Source of the DNA: Fimenecus sp051881395
GTDB lineage: Bacteria > Bacillota > Clostridia > Oscillospirales > Acutalibacteraceae
Assembly: GCA_051881395.1 (NCBI GenBank)
Contig: JBJEPU010000083.1
Location: forward strand, 1-13,239
Direction of reading: 5' to 3'
Length of the DNA: 13,239 nt
The translations under genes were made by a program, and so were the position numbers. This document shows positions 1 through 6,299 of the stretch, in pieces (position 1 is the stretch's first letter; each line of letters begins with the position of its first letter). The notes beneath the pieces were generated by a model. The model was not told the DNA's origin and did no database searches. It was given only the letters and a program-made list of their open reading frames with translations.

Positions 1-4
1 TATT

Positions 5-81
5 CGCCCCTTATAGGGGCGGTGCATACCACCAGTTTACTGGTGGTTATGATTTATTTGCGGATTTTACTTTTAAATCCG
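5..81. repeat. Cluster of three perfect hairpins
   Basis: Three perfect inverted repeats follow each other. The first is CGCCCC (5-10) with GGGGCG (16-21) and a 5-nt loop. The second is ACCACCAG (28-35) with CTGGTGGT (40-47) and a TTTA loop. The third is CGGATTT (61-67) with AAATCCG (75-81) and a 7-nt loop. None is followed by a T-run on the + strand, so they do not look like ordinary terminators. The ACCACCAG/CTGGTGGT stem-loop resembles the subterminal palindromes of IS200/IS605-type elements; that is inference from general appearance. No transposase is visible and the window begins here, so the left part of any element would be outside. The third stem overlaps where the -35 region of the following promoter should be. 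Other readings are a 5' leader of an upstream gene or a small palindromic repeat family. Confidence 0.6.
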
Positions 82-99
82 TTCGGAATATGCTATACT
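71..99 (+). promoter_or_regulatory. Probable sigma-A promoter (extended -10)
   Basis: TATACT at 94-99 is preceded by TGC (91-93), giving an extended -10. With a 17-bp spacer the -35 would be TTTTAA (71-76), a poor match, which is usual for extended -10 promoters. It lies about 37 bp ahead of the start codon at 137 and would drive the LCP-like, transglutaminase-like and fol genes. The candidate -35 lies inside the third hairpin (61-81). Confidence 0.5.
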
Positions 100-136
100 A
101 TTCTTGCTTTCATTACACGCGACGGGAGTTGACGGG

Positions 137-979
137 ATGCGCAAGAAAAAAGAACTTCGCTTTACAAGCGAAAAACAGGAAAAAACAAAGCGCTTTCGTG
201 CGTTTATCGTCGCGTTTGTCGCTTTTGTTTTGGTGTTCGGCAGTGTGTCAACCTTAATTTTTATGAAATCATTAAATTTTGATTTGCAAAATCTGTTACA
301 ATCGCCTGACGATGTGGACACAACCGCCGAAACAACCACCGAATCTGTTCTTCCCGTGGCGGTGCGGGATTCCGCTGTGCTGTTGCTTTGCTGTGATACC
401 GATAATCAGCTCACTTTGCTGGCGATTTTGCGCACCGATGCCGAAAAGCATGTGCTGTCTGTGTGTGCCTTGGATACGAATACTGTCGCCGCGCCGACTT
501 TGGAAGCGGATTTTCAAACGATATTTGAAAAAAACGGTATGGCAGGCTTAAAAAATGCGGTTTCGTCTGCATATGGAATACAAATGGACCGATATATTAA
601 GTTGACGGAAAGTAATTTAAAAAAGGCGATTTCGGCAGTGGGGGATATTTCTATGGAAATTTCCGAACCGATTGCCTACCGCGCCGAGGATTTCAGTTTG
701 TATTTAGATGCCGGTGCGCAAACGCTTACAGGGGATTTGTTCACCAAATATTTGCGCTATGCTGACGTAAACGGCAAAAATCAGGCAACTGCCGCTTTGG
801 TGGAAGGCACCTTGCAGTCTATGAGCACAAACAACCGCGAAAAACAATTCAACACATTGTTTAATCTTTCCGACACGGACTTTTCGATTGTGGATTTAAC
901 GGATACAAACGGTCTTGTCAATGTATTTATCGCTTTGCGCGATTCCGTGACGGTTGAGCCGTTGCAAAGTGTGCAATAA
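137..979 (+). CDS. Degenerate LytR-CpsA-Psr (LCP)-like membrane protein
   Basis: A 280-residue protein with a basic cytoplasmic N-terminus (residues 1-20), one membrane segment (about 21-43), a Thr/Glu-rich stretch (about 55-72) and an extracellular domain. The domain follows LCP order: a strand with DSAVLLL (78-84), a 'YGIQMDRYIKL' helix-strand (146-156), 'AISAVGDISMEI' (164-175) and 'AGAQTLTGDLFTKYLRYAD' (192-210). LCP enzymes attach anionic glycopolymers to peptidoglycan. Here the usual 'PRD' arginine is replaced (ALDTNT, 111-116), and the late Arg-x-x-Arg-Gln stretch reads NGKNQATAAL. Catalysis as in true LCP enzymes is therefore doubtful. It may be a binding or regulatory pseudoenzyme. 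The start was chosen at ATG 137 because GGGAG (124-128) sits 8 nt upstream; an in-frame TTG at 104 has no such site and overlaps the promoter region. It is followed after 9 bp by the transglutaminase-like gene. Confidence 0.65.
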   Translation: MRKKKELRFTSEKQEKTKRFRAFIVAFVAFVLVFGSVSTLIFMKSLNFDLQNLLQSPDDVDTTAETTTESVLPVAVRDSAVLLLCCDTDNQLTLLAILRTDAEKHVLSVCALDTNTVAAPTLEADFQTIFEKNGMAGLKNAVSSAYGIQMDRYIKLTESNLKKAISAVGDISMEISEPIAYRAEDFSLYLDAGAQTLTGDLFTKYLRYADVNGKNQATAALVEGTLQSMSTNNREKQFNTLFNLSDTDFSIVDLTDTNGLVNVFIALRDSVTVEPLQSVQ

Positions 980-988
980 GGAGACGGT

Positions 989-2131
989 ATGAAAAAAGTC
1001 TGTATACTTTTGATTACGGTAATACTGATATGGCTTTTCATTCTTGTGAAGTGTGTGGATTTCCAAATGTGGATTCCGACGGATTTTTCACAGGCGGAGG
1101 AGGAGTTGACCTTTGAACCCCGAGACCGGGTGCAGTATTATTATTCGTCGTTATCTGCGGACGGGAAGATTGCCTACAACCGCATTTTGGCACAGATTCG
1201 GAATCATCCGGAAGAAATTGAAATTCCGGTGCTTTCGGAAGAAGAATTTCAAAAAATGTTTCAGGCGTTGTCCTATGATAATCCGGACTTGCTGTGTATG
1301 CAAAATGAAAGCCAAATTGTAAAACGCGGTGCAAAAGCCTTCTTTGTACCGCAATATACTTGCGACATCGAAACCTGCAACGCAAATGCCGCGGCGTTGG
1401 AAACAGCGGTGCAGGAAGTTTTAAACGGTGTTCCGTCAAATGCCGATGTGTATGCAATCGAGTTGTATTTGCATGATGCAGTTTGTGCACGCTTGGCCTA
1501 TGAAACGGAAAACACTTCGGGGTATACAGCGTTTGATGCGTTAGTCGGCGGTAGGGCGGTTTGCGAAGGGTACGCAAGGGCGTTCCAGCTTTTGTTGAAT
1601 CGTGTCGGTATTCAAAATTACTTGGTAACCGGAACAGGCATCAATGCCACAGGGGAATCCGAGGGGCATATGTGGAATCTGGTGATTTTAGAAGGGCAGC
1701 ATTATTATGTGGATGCCACATGGGACGATCTGGATTCCGTTGCCATTGACCGATACAGCCATTCGTATTTTAATGTGTCGGACGCGGATGTGCAAGGCAA
1801 TCACCTCGATATGTCGCCGTCAGACAATCAATGTATTTATGAACAATATAATTACTTTGTGTACGAGCATTTGTTGTTTGCGGAATACAATACCGCCGCC
1901 CGCGCGCGTATAGAGGACACTATGAAAAAGGCCATGCAAAACGGTGAAAAAACATTTGAAATCCGTTTTGCAAATAGCGAAATCTACGCGGAAGCATTTG
2001 CCGATTTAATTGACAACGGCGAAATTTATACTTTGGCGCAAAAGGCTGACCGCAGTTTTTTGAAAAAGTATTCTGATATTATGTATGTGCAAGATGCGCA
2101 AATGCTGACAATACAGTTTGCATTTGTATGA
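989..2131 (+). CDS. Membrane-anchored transglutaminase-like protein
   Basis: A 380-residue protein with an N-terminal signal/anchor segment (residues 4-22) that puts the rest outside the membrane. A transglutaminase-like core spans about 150-260, with the three expected catalytic motifs: Cys192 in 'GGRAVCEGYARAF', His227 in 'EGHMWNLV' and Asp242 in 'YYVDATWDD'. Bacterial members of this fold are usually cysteine proteases or of unknown substrate, not cross-linkers, so the substrate cannot be stated. The region before the core (about 40-145) resembles helical N-terminal extensions found in Firmicute surface members. The C-terminal 100 residues are not recognised. The start is well set: AAGGAG (979-983) ends 5 bp before ATG, with its first bases in the stop of the preceding gene. 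folE begins 18 bp after the stop, so the gene probably shares a transcript with the fol genes. Confidence 0.8.
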   Translation: MKKVCILLITVILIWLFILVKCVDFQMWIPTDFSQAEEELTFEPRDRVQYYYSSLSADGKIAYNRILAQIRNHPEEIEIPVLSEEEFQKMFQALSYDNPDLLCMQNESQIVKRGAKAFFVPQYTCDIETCNANAAALETAVQEVLNGVPSNADVYAIELYLHDAVCARLAYETENTSGYTAFDALVGGRAVCEGYARAFQLLLNRVGIQNYLVTGTGINATGESEGHMWNLVILEGQHYYVDATWDDLDSVAIDRYSHSYFNVSDADVQGNHLDMSPSDNQCIYEQYNYFVYEHLLFAEYNTAARARIEDTMKKAMQNGEKTFEIRFANSEIYAEAFADLIDNGEIYTLAQKADRSFLKKYSDIMYVQDAQMLTIQFAFV

Positions 2132-2149
2132 GATAAGGAGTAAAGGTTT

Positions 2150-2710
2150 ATGGATAAGCAACGGATTGAAAATGCCGTCCGAGAGATTTTATCGGCAATC
2201 GGGGAAGACCCCGACCGTGAAGGCTTGCAGGAAACGCCGAAGCGTGTGGCGAATATGTATGCTGAAATTTTTTCTGGACTGGAGGACGACCCAAAACGGC
2301 ATTTGAAAGTATTTAATGAATCGAACAATGATGAAATGGTGGTTGTGCGCGATATTCCGATGTATTCTATGTGTGAGCATCATTTATTGCCGTTTGTCGG
2401 AAAGGCGCATATTGCCTATATTCCGTCCGACGGCAAGGTTATCGGGCTTTCCAAGCTTGCGAGAATTGTAGACAGTTTTTCAAAGAAACCGCAGTTACAA
2501 GAACGGTTGACCTCGCAAATTGCTGATTTTTTAGAGGAAAATTTGTCTCCGAAAGGGATTGCCGTGGTCATTGAGGCAGAACATCTTTGTATGACGATGC
2601 GCGGCGCACGCGCGGCAGGGGCAAAAACGCAGACCTCGGCTTTGCGCGGGATTATGCGAAAGGACGCGCGCACGCGCGCGGAGGCTATGTCACTGTTACG
2701 GGGGGATTAA
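2150..2710 (+). CDS. folE: GTP cyclohydrolase I
   Basis: Converts GTP to 7,8-dihydroneopterin triphosphate, the first step of folate (pterin) synthesis, in the cytoplasm as a zinc-dependent decamer. The 186-residue length is normal for the bacterial type I enzyme. Visible hallmarks are 'PDREGLQETPKRVA' near the N-terminus (21-34), the zinc ligands Cys75 and His78 in 'MCEHHLLPF' and Cys147 in 'HLCM', the substrate-site stretch 'KPQLQERLT' (113-121), and 'MRGARAAGAKTQTSALRG' (150-167). The ribosome site AAGGAG (2135-2140) is 9 nt upstream of ATG. folP starts 1 bp after the stop. The short gap from the preceding gene leaves no room for a leader riboswitch of its own. Confidence 0.97.
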   Translation: MDKQRIENAVREILSAIGEDPDREGLQETPKRVANMYAEIFSGLEDDPKRHLKVFNESNNDEMVVVRDIPMYSMCEHHLLPFVGKAHIAYIPSDGKVIGLSKLARIVDSFSKKPQLQERLTSQIADFLEENLSPKGIAVVIEAEHLCMTMRGARAAGAKTQTSALRGIMRKDARTRAEAMSLLRGD

Positions 2711-2711
2711 A

Positions 2712-3554
2712 ATGTACTGTTTTCAGGGAAACGGTTTTTCGTTTCCACTCAATACCCGTACCTATATTATGGGGATTTTGAATGTGACGCCGGACTCTTT
2801 TTTTGACGGCGGAAAATGGAATTCTCCGCAAATCGCGTTGGAACATGCGTTGGAAATGGAAAAAGACGGCGCGGATTTGTTGGATATCGGCGCACAGTCA
2901 ACGCGACCGGGGCACACACCGCTGACGGATACAGAGGAATTGCAAGTGCTCCAACAGTTTTTGCCGCTGATTGCAAAGCAAGTGAAAATTCCGATTTCCG
3001 TGGATACATTTTACCCGCTTGTTGCGGAATATGCATTGCAAAACGGTGCGCAAATCGTGAATGATGTCAGCGGCGTTTTTTCCGAACAGATGGCAGATGT
3101 TGTTCGTCGGTATCGCGCAGGTTGGATTGTCATGCACAGCGGCAACAGCGATTCAGATACCGTTGCCGACTATCCGAACGGCGTAACGCAAGATGTGCTC
3201 TCGTTTTTTGACCGTATGCAGGAAAAATGTGCAGCGTGCGGCATATCGGCAGAACAGCTTTGCTTTGATATGGGCATTGGCTTCGGGAAAAGCCATGCAG
3301 ACAATTTAGAGCTGATACGCAATGTTTCTAAATTAAAACAGAAAGACCATGCCTTGCTGACGGCACTTTCCTGCAAGCGCGTGGTGGCAAATGAAACCGG
3401 CGCCGATGGAGAAGACCGACTTTACGGAACGCTTGCCGCTGATACGCTTGCCATAGCCGGTGGTACGGATTTTATTCGCGTACACCATGTGCGCGCGGCT
3501 GTTTTGGCGGCAAAAATGACGGACGCGTTAGTTAGGGGGCAAAAGAATGGATAA
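2712..3554 (+). CDS. folP: Dihydropteroate synthase
   Basis: Condenses 6-hydroxymethyl-7,8-dihydropterin diphosphate with p-aminobenzoate to give 7,8-dihydropteroate; the family is the sulfonamide target. The 280-residue TIM-barrel protein shows 'GILNVTPDSFFDGG' (21-34, with Asn24), 'DIGAQSTRPG' (58-67), Asp98 in 'ISVDTF', Asn117 in 'IVNDVSG', Asp186 in 'FDMGIGFGK', Lys222 in 'LSCKR' and Arg256/His258 in 'IRVHHV'. These match the pterin and pABA sites. Three positions differ from the commonest form: Gln for Glu before STRPG, Met for Pro in the D-P-G turn, and Cys for Arg in S-R-K. The key binding residues remain, so the enzyme is likely active. GGGGGA (2701-2706), overlapping the end of folE, is the ribosome site. 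The last 8 bp overlap folB. Confidence 0.96.
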   Translation: MYCFQGNGFSFPLNTRTYIMGILNVTPDSFFDGGKWNSPQIALEHALEMEKDGADLLDIGAQSTRPGHTPLTDTEELQVLQQFLPLIAKQVKIPISVDTFYPLVAEYALQNGAQIVNDVSGVFSEQMADVVRRYRAGWIVMHSGNSDSDTVADYPNGVTQDVLSFFDRMQEKCAACGISAEQLCFDMGIGFGKSHADNLELIRNVSKLKQKDHALLTALSCKRVVANETGADGEDRLYGTLAADTLAIAGGTDFIRVHHVRAAVLAAKMTDALVRGQKNG

Positions 3555-3936
3555 AATCATCATCAAAGGCTTAAAATTGTATGCTTACCACGGCGTAAAT
3601 CCCGAGGAAAAAGAAGAAGGGCAGATGTTTGTTTTAGATATTACATGTTCCGTTTCCCTGTGTGTGCCGTGTAAAACCGATTGTGTGGACGATACGGTCA
3701 GCTACGCAAAAATTTTAAAAACAGCGCGTGCGGCATTTCTTGCGGACAAATTCGATTTGTTGGAAAAGGCGGCAGAATGTGTTGCGGCGGCAGTACTCGG
3801 GCAATTTGCGGCAGTACAGGCGGTTACGGTTTGCGTAAAAAAGCCACAGGCGCCGATTAAAGCGGACTTTGACTATGTTGCGGTGGAAATCAACAGAGAA
3901 CGCTTACCAGACGCGACAGGGGAGGCGGAGGAATGA
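3547..3936 (+). CDS. folB: Dihydroneopterin aldolase
   Basis: Cleaves 7,8-dihydroneopterin to 6-hydroxymethyl-7,8-dihydropterin and glycolaldehyde; known members are octamers. The 129-residue length is typical (about 120), with a short acidic C-terminal tail. Motifs are 'IIIKGLKLYAYHGVNPEE' (4-21), the 'EEGQMF' loop carrying the pterin-contacting glutamate region, Tyr53 in 'DTVSYAKI', 'DLLEKAAECVA' (70-80) and the lysine of 'VKKPQAPI' (97-104). It overlaps folP by 8 bp, with GGGGGC (3535-3540) as ribosome site inside folP, and overlaps folK by ATGA. Translational coupling across folP-folB-folK is likely. Confidence 0.96.
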   Translation: MDKIIIKGLKLYAYHGVNPEEKEEGQMFVLDITCSVSLCVPCKTDCVDDTVSYAKILKTARAAFLADKFDLLEKAAECVAAAVLGQFAAVQAVTVCVKKPQAPIKADFDYVAVEINRERLPDATGEAEE

Positions 3937-4409
3937 AAGCAGTATTAGGACTTGGCACCAATATTGGTGACCGTTTGCAAAATTTGGAAGATGCGCTGGC
4001 GGCTTTGGCGCTTCTGCCGAATACGGAAATTTTAAAGAAATCTTCGGTCTATGAAACAAAACCGTATGGGTACACGGAACAGGCAGATTTTTTGAATATG
4101 GCGGTTGAAATAAACACGGATTTCCCGCCGGCGGGTTTGTTGGGGGCTTGCCTTGGGATTGAAGCGGCGCTCGGCAGAGTACGCCTATTCAAAAACGGAC
4201 CGCGTATTATTGATTTGGATGTTTTATTGGTGGAGCACTTTTCAAGCGATACCTCGTTTTTACGCGTACCGCATCCGGAAATCCAAAATCGTTCTTTTGT
4301 GTTGCAACCGTTGTATGATTTGTTTCCGTCGGGGGTAGCATATGCGTATGATTTTTCAAAGGCTTACCGACAACAGGACCTGTCCGACATTCAAAAATAT
4401 ATGCCGTAA
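3933..4409 (+). CDS. folK: 6-hydroxymethyl-7,8-dihydropterin pyrophosphokinase
   Basis: Transfers diphosphate from ATP to 6-hydroxymethyl-7,8-dihydropterin, making the substrate of FolP. The 158-residue length is normal for the monofunctional enzyme. Features seen are 'LGLGTNIGDRLQNL' (5-18), 'SSVYETKPYG' (37-46), 'ALGRVRLFKNGPR' (79-91) and the magnesium-binding Asp94/Asp96 in 'RIIDLDVLL', then 'VPHPEIQNRSFVLQPL' (112-127). Lys-Asn replaces the more common Arg-Trp just before GPR, a mild variation in the mobile loop. It is the last gene of the run; the stop is 1 bp from the start of a strong terminator stem. In some bacteria folB and folK are fused; here they are separate but overlap by 4 bp. 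Confidence 0.97.
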   Translation: MKAVLGLGTNIGDRLQNLEDALAALALLPNTEILKKSSVYETKPYGYTEQADFLNMAVEINTDFPPAGLLGACLGIEAALGRVRLFKNGPRIIDLDVLLVEHFSSDTSFLRVPHPEIQNRSFVLQPLYDLFPSGVAYAYDFSKAYRQQDLSDIQKYMP

Positions 4410-4410
4410 A

Positions 4411-4442
4411 AAACCCGCATTGTCATTTGACAATGCGGGTTT
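4411..4442. terminator. Bidirectional terminator between convergent genes
   Basis: A perfect 15-bp inverted repeat, AAACCCGCATTGTCA (4411-4425) and TGACAATGCGGGTTT (4428-4442), has only TT between, so in RNA the innermost pairs will open to a small loop. A-run on the left (4408-4413) and T's on the right give U-tracts on both strands. It sits directly after the folK stop and 22 bp from the end of the convergent isomerase gene, so it can end both transcripts. Confidence 0.88.
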
Positions 4443-4464
4443 CTGTATCTTTATGATTGTTGTA

Positions 4465-6147
4465 TCAATAGTTAATGTAACGGGTTGTGATTAAATCCTC
4501 TAACTGCGAGACGGACCACTTAATCATTAAATCGCTTTCACTGATTTTATAGGTTTCGCCATTGACAATATCGTCATCAAATGCAGTCAGTGCATCACTT
4601 GCCAATGAGGAACGAACGGTCGATTTCCAGGTTTCTTCGTGGTCGTTTCCGACGTAGTACATCACATGATACCCGTAGTTTGTTTCAATAATGCCGCTGT
4701 CACCGGGTTTTCTGTTCGGGTCAAAGCACCAGTCATTGAAAGCCGTTACCATATCACCGACATGCACATCTTCATAAAGACCGCCGTTGGTGTTTGAGCC
4801 GGTATCGTCGCTGTTGTCATTTGCAAGTGTTGCAAAATTCTCTTCCGTCGGATTTTCTAAGAATTGGTTATAGATTGCCTGCGCTTGCTGATAATACACT
4901 TCTTTTTCAGCATCAGTCAGTGCAACGGTGTTCCCGTCTTCGTCTGTGGTGGTGTCAAACTGAATTAAAATGTGGCGTACATCCACGGGCTTTGTCATAT
5001 CTTTATGCGGCAGAACAGCCATATACAGCACGGCATATCCGTTTGAAGTTTCCACAACCGTGACATCGCCGACAGCGCGTTCAGCGGCAAGTGCCCAATC
5101 GCTGGCAGCTTGACTGAATGCAGAGGCAAGATTTGCGCCGGTCACATCTTCCAATTTTACAGAAGCCTCCGTTGCGGTGGAATTATATGCTTTTGCTTGT
5201 TCCAAAAGGGTTTCTGCGCTGTTAACATTTGCCGCATAGCCTTCTGCCTTCGCTTTTGCATCCGCCATGGCGGCTTCGGTCGCAGCTGCCTTTTCGTCGT
5301 CTGTTGCGTCATCCGCAATAGCAGAGGTATCGGCAGAGACAACAAAACCGTTTAGCGTAAGCGTAGCATAGTCAGCCGGATTTGCAGTATATTCTTCTTC
5401 AATCTGCGCATCGGTAATGCCGGTTTCCACATCTTCTTGTTTCTGCTGTGCAAACTTGTATGCAAGCTGTCTTTCTTCCATCACTTCGCGCAACAGCTTT
5501 TCATTGACGCCTTTGCCGTAAATTTTGGTTAAATAGCGGTCTAAGGAGTAGTCGTTGGATTCGGCAGAAGAACGGATGGATTCGATTTGTTCGTCAATGT
5601 CTGCAAGCTCATCTTCATCCAAGGTGATGCCGGCTTCATTTGCAAGTTTGGCATATGCCAAATAGGTTTGCAGATATTCCAAGGATTGCAAACGGAAATA
5701 ATCCGCCCAAGTGGCACTTTCGCCATCAAAATCTTCCAGGGTGCCGGGGTACTCCTGCTCCATCGGGGTTTTACTGCTGTCATAGCCGGTATACATTGCG
5801 CCGTACCCGGAGCCGTATTGTGAATCATACGACTGGGATTGGTTGTATGTATTTAAATACAAATCCATATAATAGAAATTGTATTTGGCAATGGTGACTC
5901 TTTCGTCGCCGATTTTTGCCGCAGTCAGCACTTTTTGCGGAATGCCAAAGAAGTTGAAAATTCCGTAAACAGCCGCAAGGCAAACCACAACGGCAAGTAC
6001 AATGGCAATGACTTTGCCGATGACCTTTTTCGCCTTGGTCATCTGCGGACTTTTTTTGGCGTTTTTCTTCGCCGCGTTTTCCATGCGCTTTTTACGCTCT
6101 TCGCGGTAAAGCTCAGCCTGGCTTTTTTCGACTTGGTTGTTTTCCAT
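4465..6147 (-). CDS. Membrane-anchored PrsA/SurA-like peptidyl-prolyl isomerase
   Basis: A 560-residue foldase-like protein. Residues 1-40 are highly charged (Lys/Glu) and cytoplasmic. A membrane segment follows (about 41-68), and the remainder should be outside the cell. Residues 70-250 are a SurA/PrsA-like helical N-domain with charged helices. A parvulin (PPIC) domain spans about 388-502: 'VDVRHILIQFD' (388-398), 'FATLANDNSDDTGSNTNGG' (438-456) and 'DSGIIETNYGYHVMYYVG' (483-500). An upstream segment (about 259-378) has the same layout in degenerate form, ending in 'VETSNGYAVLYMAV'. Such proteins help fold secreted proteins at the membrane-wall interface. The Cys in 'VVVC' within the membrane segment does not make a good lipobox, so this is an anchored protein, not a lipoprotein like Bacillus PrsA. 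ATG 6147 is preceded by AAGGA about 11 nt upstream. The gene has its own promoter and is probably monocistronic. Confidence 0.88.
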   Translation of the reverse strand: MENNQVEKSQAELYREERKKRMENAAKKNAKKSPQMTKAKKVIGKVIAIVLAVVVCLAAVYGIFNFFGIPQKVLTAAKIGDERVTIAKYNFYYMDLYLNTYNQSQSYDSQYGSGYGAMYTGYDSSKTPMEQEYPGTLEDFDGESATWADYFRLQSLEYLQTYLAYAKLANEAGITLDEDELADIDEQIESIRSSAESNDYSLDRYLTKIYGKGVNEKLLREVMEERQLAYKFAQQKQEDVETGITDAQIEEEYTANPADYATLTLNGFVVSADTSAIADDATDDEKAAATEAAMADAKAKAEGYAANVNSAETLLEQAKAYNSTATEASVKLEDVTGANLASAFSQAASDWALAAERAVGDVTVVETSNGYAVLYMAVLPHKDMTKPVDVRHILIQFDTTTDEDGNTVALTDAEKEVYYQQAQAIYNQFLENPTEENFATLANDNSDDTGSNTNGGLYEDVHVGDMVTAFNDWCFDPNRKPGDSGIIETNYGYHVMYYVGNDHEETWKSTVRSSLASDALTAFDDDIVNGETYKISESDLMIKWSVSQLEDLITTRYINY

Positions 6148-6181
6148 TCAGAATTCATCCTTTATTTGTTGATTTTCAGCC

Positions 6182-6195
6182 TGCGGAAATCCGCA
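6182..6195. other. Small hairpin in foldase leader
   Basis: TGCGGA (6182-6187) pairs with TCCGCA (6190-6195). It would lie in the 5' untranslated part of the isomerase transcript, between the proposed promoter and the start codon. No U-run follows on the - strand, so it is not a terminator. Its role is unknown, and it may be chance. Confidence 0.35.
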
Positions 6196-6213
6196 ATGCG
6201 TTTAAACATATCT

Positions 6214-6242
6214 ATTTTATACTATTTCCGAAAAAGTTACAA
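6214..6242 (-). promoter_or_regulatory. Probable sigma-A promoter of the isomerase gene
   Basis: On the - strand, TTGTAA (6242-6237) is followed after 17 bp by TAAAAT (6219-6214), a 5/6 match to the -10 consensus. The start codon lies about 65 nt downstream. The AT-rich gap 6148-6299 between the ABC-F gene and this gene holds this promoter. No convincing terminator for the ABC-F gene was found there, so some read-through is possible. Confidence 0.55.
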
Positions 6243-6299
6243 GCACTATTTTTATAAAATCAGCAAATTTACATAATAATTTACAGATTGTTTATGTTT

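Noticed and set aside
1..81. Start of a CRISPR array
   Set aside because: The three hairpins differ in sequence and spacing, so there is no repeated unit.
104..136. Upstream in-frame TTG as start of the LCP-like protein
   Set aside because: It lies 5 bp after the -10 box and has no ribosome site, while ATG 137 has GGGAG 8 nt ahead and begins a typical basic N-terminus.
1038..1577. 179-codon open frame antisense to the transglutaminase gene
   Set aside because: Low-complexity His/Pro/Arg/Thr composition, no family resemblance, and it lies fully under a gene with clear catalytic motifs.
2132..2149. A tetrahydrofolate riboswitch before folE
   Set aside because: Only 18 bp separate folE from the previous gene, and the operon leader (about 100-136) is too short and lacks the expected architecture.
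5960..6030. Lipoprotein signal (lipobox) in the isomerase N-terminus
   Set aside because: The Cys in the membrane segment is preceded by Val-Val-Val without the usual small residue at -1, and a 40-residue charged leader precedes the segment; a simple membrane anchor fits better.
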